In this document: piece after piece, positions 1 to 6,400 of the stretch
How the letters are laid out: each line of letters begins with the position of its first letter
Position numbering within the stretch: position 1 is the stretch's first letter
NCBI GenBank assembly: GCA_033809015.1
Contig: JAPXMM010000110.1
Span: 1-8,652, forward strand
Length of the DNA stretch: 8,652 nt
Direction: 5' to 3'
Source of the DNA: DTU049 sp033809015
GTDB taxonomy: Bacteria > Bacteroidota > Bacteroidia > Bacteroidales > DTU049
Position numbers and translations under genes: made by a program
Notes under the pieces: generated by a model
The model's database searches: none
Told to the model about the DNA's origin: nothing
The model's input: only the letters and a program-made list of their open reading frames with translations

Positions 1-59
1 CGTTTACCCTCTTTGGTCAGAGCCAGCATTTTTTCTATGTTTTCAGCTGTATATTCCAT
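1..59 (-). CDS. N-terminal fragment of an unidentified, probably cytoplasmic protein
   Basis: This is the first 19 codons of a minus-strand gene that runs off the left edge of the window. The visible peptide begins MEYTAENIEKMLALTKEG. It has no hydrophobic stretch and so no signal peptide, unlike the genes upstream of it. An ATG at 57-59, an open frame to the edge and a TAATTTTG promoter box 16 bases upstream support the start. Its codons (CTG, GCT, ACC, GAG, GGT) look less AT-biased than those of the neighbouring envelope genes, as is common for core or well-expressed genes, although 19 codons is a small sample. I do not recognise the family. It is separated from the beta-barrel gene upstream by about 170 bases. 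Confidence 0.6.
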   Translation of the reverse strand, partial: MEYTAENIEKMLALTKEGK

Positions 60-75
60 AAAATTTTCTTTTTTG

Positions 76-83
76 CAAAATTA
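76..83 (-). promoter_or_regulatory. Bacteroidota -7 promoter box for the gene starting at 59
   Basis: The minus strand reads TAATTTTG here, an exact match to the Bacteroidota sigma-factor -7 consensus TAnnTTTG. It ends 16 bases before the ATG at 59. I see no TTG (-33 element) at the usual 19-base spacing; the nearest upstream TTG is about 28 bases away. The 60-231 gap otherwise holds only AT-rich sequence, with no recognisable terminator. Confidence 0.55.
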
Positions 84-231
84 ATAAAAATATATAATAC
101 TGAAATTTAAACAAAAATGTTAAGAAACTTTTCTTCTATTTCTTTATGATTATTTTTTTTAACATCTTGTTTGTTCTGTCTATATTTACTTTTTATATAC
201 AATTACCGAATCGATATTCCCCTAAAATCTC

Positions 232-921
232 TTAAAATAATGACATTGTGAGCCCTAATGATAATGTATGCATATTTTTAGGTACATTGCTTACAAATAC
301 CGAAGATAAATTATAATTAATACTTAAGTTAATTATTTTATAACCAATCCTCATATATACGCCATAATAATATTTTTCTAAATTATCTAAATTATAAATT
401 TTTTGCTTAAAATCTTTATTTATTTGCTTTATATGATCGGTCATCTTCAATCCAAAATATCCTCCCAAAGCCATACGAAAGGTATTCTCTCCTTTTGAGG
501 TATATGAAAACTCTACAGGTAAATAGATATATGGCAAAACTAATTTTTGTTTTTTATATTTCTCTTGTGGATTAAAGTAAAAAATAGAATCCTGGGAAAT
601 CAAATCACTTTGAAATCTGATATTATCTATTTTCATACCTAAACCACAAGCTATAGCAAATTGACTATTCCCCAGCATAATTGGATAAATAAAATTAGCT
701 GCAAAGGATGGTTGGAAATCATTTAAAGTCATGCTATCTTTTTGAGATTTATCAAGATCAAACCAGAAATTTTGATAAAAAGAAACGAAAAACATTTGTG
801 GCTTGGAGCTTAGTTTAGGTTCTATACTCAAATTAGGTTCTACAAACGTAGTATCTATTTGTGAAGATAATTTCATAACACTTGCACTGACTATAAATAA
901 TATTAATAATGTTTTTTTCAT
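232..921 (-). CDS. PorT-like outer-membrane beta-barrel protein
   Basis: This encodes 229 residues. Residues 1-20 form a signal peptide: Met-Lys-Lys, a hydrophobic core LLILFIVSASVM, then a likely cleavage near Ser-Gln at 20-21. The rest alternates hydrophobic and polar residues as expected for outer-membrane strands, with tracts such as FFVSFYQNFWFDL (44-56), FAIACGLGMKI (88-98), YIYLPVEFSY (131-140), FRMALGGYFGLKM (148-160) and YYYGVYMRIGYKI (184-196). It ends with a strand closing on a C-terminal Phe (LGLTMSLF), the usual terminal signal of outer-membrane barrels. The YLPVEFSYTSKG motif followed by a Gly-rich strand resembles the PorT / OMP_b-brl_2 family common in Bacteroidota. By family this is an integral outer-membrane protein; its exact role is unknown, and the similarity does not make it PorT itself. 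It lies 40 bases downstream of the nuclease-like gene but has its own -7 box. Confidence 0.8.
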   Translation of the reverse strand: MKKTLLILFIVSASVMKLSSQIDTTFVEPNLSIEPKLSSKPQMFFVSFYQNFWFDLDKSQKDSMTLNDFQPSFAANFIYPIMLGNSQFAIACGLGMKIDNIRFQSDLISQDSIFYFNPQEKYKKQKLVLPYIYLPVEFSYTSKGENTFRMALGGYFGLKMTDHIKQINKDFKQKIYNLDNLEKYYYGVYMRIGYKIINLSINYNLSSVFVSNVPKNMHTLSLGLTMSLF

Positions 922-937
922 CTGTATATATTTTTTA

Positions 938-945
938 CAAAGTTA
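938..945 (-). promoter_or_regulatory. Bacteroidota -7 promoter box for the beta-barrel gene
   Basis: The minus strand reads TAACTTTG, matching TAnnTTTG, and ends 16 bases before the ATG at 921. It sits in the 40-base gap after the stop of the upstream gene, so the beta-barrel gene can be transcribed on its own. No clear -33 TTG is visible; that element would have to lie inside the end of the upstream coding region. Confidence 0.55.
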
Positions 946-961
946 ATAGTAAAATTTATTA

Positions 962-2218
962 TTAAAAATTTAGAATTTTAAATGAAGTAAAACTAGTATT
1001 ATTATATATATCAATAAGATATACACCTTTATTATAATTATTCATATCTAATATATACTGCTGTATATCTGATGATATCTGGTCAGTATATACTTGTCTA
1101 CCCTGCACATCTAATATTTTAATATAAATATCAGTAAATGATGGATTAATAAAATTTATATATAATTTATTATCAATCAAATAGTAATCAATAGGAAGAG
1201 AATAATCATTTACAGACATTGTATTATCTACAATAAATTTCGCAATAATTGGTAAATGATCACTATTCCCGTATAAAGCCTCTAAAACATCTGATGGGAC
1301 AGTGCTATTAGTAGGACTATCTAATAATCCTTTATTAAAATGTTGTCCATCTTGTCCAAGTGTTGTGTAAGAATCAGCAAGATATTTAAATCCTTTAGCA
1401 CCAGTAATAGTATTGATATTTCCTAAAATAAAATCAAATCTATCATCTAATCCTCCTCCGCTAAAACAATCTGAAGTAGTATGAGTAGACTGAGAATGAT
1501 ATGGAGAGAAATATGCATTGTTTGACCAATCACCATATTTATTAATAAAATCATAAAATCTAATGTTAGAATTTGAGAAATTAGTCAGTTGCTGGTATGC
1601 TCCTTCTGAAGAACTATAAAGATTAAAATCACCCATGACTAAATAGTTCGTATTTTGATTAGAATTGTTTAAAAAATTCATTAATGTTTGTGCCATAGTA
1701 GCTCTATCAGAAGCATCAGCGTCTGTATCTCCTGCCTTCAGATGCATAACTATACAAGTGAGATATACAGTATCTCCATTTTCTAATGCATCATTTTTAA
1801 AATAAAAAGTGTAAATATTAATATCTCTATAAGTGGTAGCTAGTGAGGTCCAAAAAGAAAGCGTCAATTTCCTACTATCATAATAAAGCATATTTATTAT
1901 GGAGCTGCCAGAATAGTTAGATTTAGGTGCTTTAGCATAATAATTTCTACCATTTTGATTTAACACATTATTTTTTAATCCATCAATGTAAGTGTCCTCT
2001 GGTGAGATCTCTACTACACCTAATATATCTGGTAAGGCATAGTCAATAATTGTCTTTAAATATTCATTTTTTTCACTCACATTATTATTACTTGTAGTAC
2101 AATAGGATGTGTAATTGCCATAATTTAATAAATTATAAGACATCACTTTAATGGTATCTTGACTATAAACTATTAAATATAGCAAAGATAAAGCTATTAT
2201 TAAAATTATTTTTTTCAT
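962..2218 (-). CDS. Secreted endonuclease/exonuclease/phosphatase-family enzyme with T9SS-type C-terminal domain
   Basis: This encodes 418 residues. A signal peptide covers residues 1-20 (MKKIILIIALSLLYLIVYSQ). The catalytic domain, about 21-331, has the full motif set of the DNase I-like endonuclease/exonuclease/phosphatase fold: Asn29 in VMSYNLLNYG, metal-binding Glu70 in VVEIS, His159 in VMHLKAG, Asp197 and Asn199 in MGDFNL, Asp262 in RFDFILG, and the terminal Ser319-Asp320-His321 in GNSDHLPII. With all these residues present it is probably an active metal-dependent phosphodiesterase or phosphatase acting outside the cell. Extracellular DNA is a plausible substrate, but the fold also covers sphingomyelinases and inositol phosphatases, so the substrate is open. 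Residues about 336-418 form a beta-sandwich resembling a T9SS type A sorting domain (IKILDVQGRQVY, then NKGVYLIDIYNN and a final FKILNF), but the usual YPNP opening is replaced by a degenerate segment. The start is supported by the signal peptide and a -7 box upstream. Confidence 0.9.
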   Translation of the reverse strand: MKKIILIIALSLLYLIVYSQDTIKVMSYNLLNYGNYTSYCTTSNNNVSEKNEYLKTIIDYALPDILGVVEISPEDTYIDGLKNNVLNQNGRNYYAKAPKSNYSGSSIINMLYYDSRKLTLSFWTSLATTYRDINIYTFYFKNDALENGDTVYLTCIVMHLKAGDTDADASDRATMAQTLMNFLNNSNQNTNYLVMGDFNLYSSSEGAYQQLTNFSNSNIRFYDFINKYGDWSNNAYFSPYHSQSTHTTSDCFSGGGLDDRFDFILGNINTITGAKGFKYLADSYTTLGQDGQHFNKGLLDSPTNSTVPSDVLEALYGNSDHLPIIAKFIVDNTMSVNDYSLPIDYYLIDNKLYINFINPSFTDIYIKILDVQGRQVYTDQISSDIQQYILDMNNYNKGVYLIDIYNNTSFTSFKILNF

Positions 2219-2236
2219 AGCAAAAAATTAATTAAA

Positions 2237-2244
2237 CAAAATTA
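2237..2244 (-). promoter_or_regulatory. Bacteroidota -7 promoter box for the nuclease-like gene
   Basis: The minus strand reads TAATTTTG, an exact TAnnTTTG match, ending 18 bases before the ATG at 2218. It lies in the 71-base gap after the lipoprotein gene. There are TTG trinucleotides upstream on the same strand, but not at the canonical spacing. Confidence 0.55.
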
Positions 2245-2289
2245 CAAATTTTAACAAATGTTTGATAAACACTAATATGATTATTTAGG

Positions 2290-3174
2290 CTAATTAAGTG
2301 GCAAAAAGTCTTTATTTAAAAAAACATTTACGTCTTTTACTGTTTTTTGAACAAAATCAAAGTCATGGCCATAGTTATTATAAATAGTTTTTATATAAAA
2401 TTTATTTTTATTTTCTAAAACTTTAGCAAGGGTATCTGATTGTAAAGCAGAAATCACATCGTCATTTTTGCCATGTAATATCAAAACAGGAATATTTAGT
2501 TTATCGATATTTCTCAATAGATTATCTTTACCTTCCCACCTTTCAGGGAATTTCTGATATGAACCAAAATACATAGTTAGAATATTATCTTCTGGCATTA
2601 GAGTTTGATCATATTCACCAGATATAAGTACTAATCTGCTAAAGATATTTTCTGTATTCTCTGCTATTGCCAGAGCACCTCTAGCTCCCATGGAATAACC
2701 TATTAAATAATTATTATGAGAGTTATTCAAAATATGTATAGAATCTTGTAAAAATGGCAATAAAGTATCTAAAACGAATGGTAACTGCGGATACATAGCC
2801 ATAGTTTTTATAGTTTCATGATAATATTGAGAAGCATAAACACTTTTGCCCAAATCAGGAATGATAACATGATAACCCATTGATAATAATTCATTACAGA
2901 AGCTGGTCTGATCGCACCAGGATAATGGCGATAGATCCCATCCATGCAGCAATATTACTGTACCTCTAGTAAAAAAATTTTTATTTGCTAATAAATAGAC
3001 ATTCACATCATAATTGGCTCTTTTAATTGTAAAAGTCGTATCATCCCTATGATCTACATACAAAAAAGTTTTATGAGGAGTTAATTTCTCGAAATTAATT
3101 TTTTCATTTCTTTGACAGCCAATAATTGTGGTCAATATTATTATGAAAATAAATAAATAATTATGTTTAAACAT
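2290..3174 (-). CDS. Alpha/beta-hydrolase lipoprotein (serine esterase/peptidase-like)
   Basis: This encodes 294 residues. The N-terminus is a lipoprotein signal: a hydrophobic core YLFIFIIILTTII followed by the lipobox I-I-G-Cys20, so signal peptidase II should cleave before Cys20 and lipidate it. The mature start is C-QRNEK, which is not the clearly acidic export signal known for surface lipoproteins of some Bacteroidota, so periplasmic anchoring is as likely as surface display. The rest is an alpha/beta-hydrolase fold: oxyanion-loop His77-Gly78 in VILLHGWD, nucleophile Ser161 in GYSMG (159-163), acid Asp238 or Asp239 in LHGKNDDVI, and catalytic His270 in YGHDFDF. The triad is therefore complete and an active esterase, lipase or peptidase is likely; the substrate cannot be read from sequence. 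It follows the terminator of the large surface-protein gene and has its own -7 box. Confidence 0.88.
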   Translation of the reverse strand: MFKHNYLFIFIIILTTIIGCQRNEKINFEKLTPHKTFLYVDHRDDTTFTIKRANYDVNVYLLANKNFFTRGTVILLHGWDLSPLSWCDQTSFCNELLSMGYHVIIPDLGKSVYASQYYHETIKTMAMYPQLPFVLDTLLPFLQDSIHILNNSHNNYLIGYSMGARGALAIAENTENIFSRLVLISGEYDQTLMPEDNILTMYFGSYQKFPERWEGKDNLLRNIDKLNIPVLILHGKNDDVISALQSDTLAKVLENKNKFYIKTIYNNYGHDFDFVQKTVKDVNVFLNKDFLPLN

Positions 3175-3193
3175 AGTTTCTCTTATCTATTTG

Positions 3194-3201
3194 CAAAATT
3201 A
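3194..3201 (-). promoter_or_regulatory. Bacteroidota -7 promoter box for the hydrolase lipoprotein gene
   Basis: The minus strand reads TAATTTTG, matching TAnnTTTG, 19 bases upstream of the ATG at 3174. It lies downstream of the terminator at 3377-3410, so it probably starts a new transcription unit. The remaining AT-rich stretch, 3202-3376, shows no other recognisable element. Confidence 0.6.
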
Positions 3202-3376
3202 CTCTAAAATTTTTTAATATGGAAGTCTGAATTCTAAAAAAAACATCCTTTTTCAATTTTTAAAGCAAATAAACACAATATTTTATAGATAAATGTTAAA
3301 TTTAAAATTACACAATTGTTTTATCCATATAATACGTTTTATTAATTGACCTAATGTTAATTAATTTATAAAAATA

Positions 3377-3410
3377 AAAAAGAGGGCTTGATTTTTCAAG
3401 CCCTCTTTTT
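3377..3410 (-). terminator. Rho-independent terminator of the large surface-protein gene
   Basis: The arms AAAAAGAGGGCTTG (3377-3390) and CAAGCCCTCTTTTT (3397-3410) form a perfect 14-base-pair stem with a GC-rich core around a 6-base loop. On the minus strand the hairpin is followed by a T-run (its own 3' arm ends in five Ts, then ATTTTTAT). It begins 18 bases past the stop codon of the 1566-residue gene. The structure is symmetric enough to work in both directions. It is the only convincing terminator in the window. Confidence 0.92.
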
Positions 3411-3428
3411 ATGTATTAGTTTTTATTA

Positions 3429-6400
3429 TTAGTGAGATACAACAATTAGTTTTGTTGATAGTCCATTATTAGTGGTTATTCTAGTAGTATAAATACCCTC
3501 TGGTAGAGTGCTAGTATTTATTTGATAAAAATCAGCATTGGGTTCTGCAGCCATTACTATCTGGCCTAGACTATTTACAATAGTTATTTGAGTCATATTA
3601 GTATTACTAATAATATTTATCTGTTCATTAGCAGGATTTGGATAGATGCTAAATACATCATTTACACTGATATCATTTATTGCATTATAAGTATAAGGTA
3701 TTGCTAGAGCCGTTAGCTCAGGATCTATGAAAGTTAACACAGTAGCTGAACCAGTTGTAGTATTTATAATAGCTAATGGACTATCTTCATTTCTACATAG
3801 AGCTCCATATAATATGTTATTATCTCTATCAAAAGCTATATCTTGTACATAAGCAATATCATATTCTAAGCTTCCGATAGCTGTACCAGTACCATTAGAT
3901 TTATCAATTTTATATAATTTATCATCTGTCATGTTAATGCCATACAAGTTACCATTGATGTCTGCTGCTAAGCCTATTATAGTACCACTACATATATTAC
4001 CGATTTGTGTAGTTGATCCATTTTGATAATTTATTTCATACAAAATAGAATTGCCAGAAGTGGTATTTGTTCCATATAATTTATCAGTTGAATGATCATA
4101 AGCTAGTCCATAAATTTCAACATTAGTACTTCCAACAGTAGTAGGTACTCCTGTTGTAGTATCTATTTTGATTAATGTTTTACTAGTTCTATTGCTTGCA
4201 TACCAAGTACCTTTTACAAAGTCGCCACCGTGTATTAAATCTTCACTTGTATAAGAACCTAATTTTGTGATTTCTCCCGTAGCTAGATTTACTTTTACAG
4301 GTCCTTCAGCAATAATTTCATTAGGATCATATACATTCCATGCAAATGCCCAGATAGGATCTGATACAATGAATGTTTTAGTTAAAGTATTATTACTGGG
4401 ATTATCATCTGTTGTAGTAATTGTGCAAGTAGCTGTATAACTGCCAGCAGTAGCTGTCCAATCTGGAGAAAAAGTAACGGTATGTTCTTCTCCACTTGCG
4501 ATTGCATGGCTAGAAACTGTACTTGTATACACATCTGTGGTGCCATCATTGATTTTGAAAGTTATATCTATCGTTTCACTATTTAAGCCTTCATTTGCGA
4601 TTTTTACTCTCGGTTGTACTGTAGCACCTGTAGTATAAGTATCTTGCAATAATATTTCAGCTACAGCTACGTCATGATCAAGTAATTTACGAATTTTTAT
4701 ATCATCTATATAGAGATAATACATGTTAGCAGCACTAGTAGCCTTAATAACTAAATAATAAATACCATCAGCAGAAACAGTAGCATCTGCACTAGCTTCT
4801 TGATAAGTAGTATTATTAATATTTGTTTTAGTAATAATAGGAGAACCTATTATAGCCGATGGATCTGGAGCAGTAGCTAAATATACCTCAAATGATTCTG
4901 GATAACTTGTACCCCTAGCTCTATACCATAGTGATACATTAAAAGACTCATTTTGTAATAGCTCTATACAATTACTAAAGAAATAGTCATTTGCATCATT
5001 ATTTAAATTGTATTTATATGCTAAGCTGACGGTTCCACTATGTGCATAACTAGCATCATTTATATATGACCATGTGCTCCCATCATTATTAGCATCAATG
5101 ATAGTAAACTGATCAAATAAATTAGCATTTTCGAAATCAATTGTAATAGGTATAGAAGATGGAGCAAAACTATTAACTACACCAGTTATAGTATCATTAT
5201 TATTATTTTCATCTCCAGCCAAAGACGTATAAACTTTCACATTATATGTGCCAGGTGTGGAGAAATCAAAAGTATGTGTGAAAGTATAATCCAAAGTAGT
5301 AAGAGATGGTATCGGTCCTGCCACTGTCTCTGTAATAGGAGTACCATTATTTATAGAAATATTAATAGGTATATTAGATAGATCATTATTGCCTATATTT
5401 TTTAAAGTTGCAGTAATAGTAACATTTGCTGGCAAACCACAGCCAGATTGTGGTAATTGAAGATTGCTAACTTTGATATCTACATCAGGCCTTGTATATG
5501 AATACGGGAAAGCCAAACCAGTTATTTCATTTGGTATTTCATTAAATATGGTTACAGCACCAGTGAGAGTATCTATAATGCACAATATCCCATTGTCAGC
5601 ATATAAAGCACCATATAAATTATCATTGTCTCTATCAAAAGCTATATCTTGTGCATAAGATATATCATATCCTAGACTTCCTATAGCTGTACCAGCACCA
5701 GTAGTTTTATTGATTTTGTATAATTTATCATCTGTAATATTAATACCATATAGGTTGCCATGTGAATTAGCAGCTATCCCAATGATAGAGCCACTACATA
5801 TAGTACCAATTTGAGTAACTGAAGCATTATAATAATTAATCTCAAATAAAATTGAATTACCGCTAACTGATGCACATCCATATAATTTGTCAGTAGTTAC
5901 ATCATAAGCGAGTCCATTCATAGCATAACCCATATTGCCAATAATATTCATATCACCAGAAGTAGTATCAATAGTTAATAAACTTTTACTGTCATAGCTG
6001 CTAAGATACCATTCATCTTGTATAAAGTCTGCACCCGGCATGAAATCTGTGCCACTATAACTACTAATAGATGTTAACTGTCCTGTAAGAAAATCAATCT
6101 TTACAGGTCCCTCAGCTACATTTCCATTTGGATCGGATGCATTCCATGCATATCCCCACATAGGATCTGATACAATGAATGTTTTAGTTAAAGTATTATT
6201 ATTAGGATTATCATCTATAGTAGCAGTTACTGTACAAGTAGCTGTATAACTGCCTACAACTCCAGTCCAATCTGGTGAAAAAGTAATGGTATGTTCTTCA
6301 CCACTTGGGATTGCATGACCAGAAACTGTACTTGTATACACATCTGTGGTGCCATCATTGATTTTGAAAGTAATATCTACTGTTTCACTAGTAGACCCTT

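Larger units (their letters stand above)
3684..4679 (-). repeat. CARDB-propeller module, copy 3 (residues 1151-1482)
   Basis: This is a 332-residue module: a CARDB-like beta-sandwich (1151-1257, beginning DHDVAVAEILL and ending KTFIVSD), then a propeller (1258-1482) of about five blades. It is closest to copy 2: both share the SGNSIL(F/Y)EINY, ICSG(S/T)IIG and TDDKLYKI segments, and both have a single Cys in the ICSG turn that copy 1 lacks (copy 1 reads MTTGIFS). Confidence 0.85.

Noticed and set aside
122..135. Small inverted repeat AAGAAA-CT-TTTCTT as a terminator after the beta-barrel gene
   Set aside because: The stem is only six base pairs, almost all A-T, with a two-base loop; such matches are expected by chance in this AT-rich gap.
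2259..2271. Inverted repeat TGTTT-GAT-AAACA between the hydrolase and nuclease-like genes
   Set aside because: A five-pair AT-rich stem without a T-run is too weak to call a terminator or operator.
5464..5658. Plus-strand open frame of 64 codons inside the giant gene
   Set aside because: It lies wholly antisense to a well-supported repeat domain and has no promoter box or recognisable protein features.
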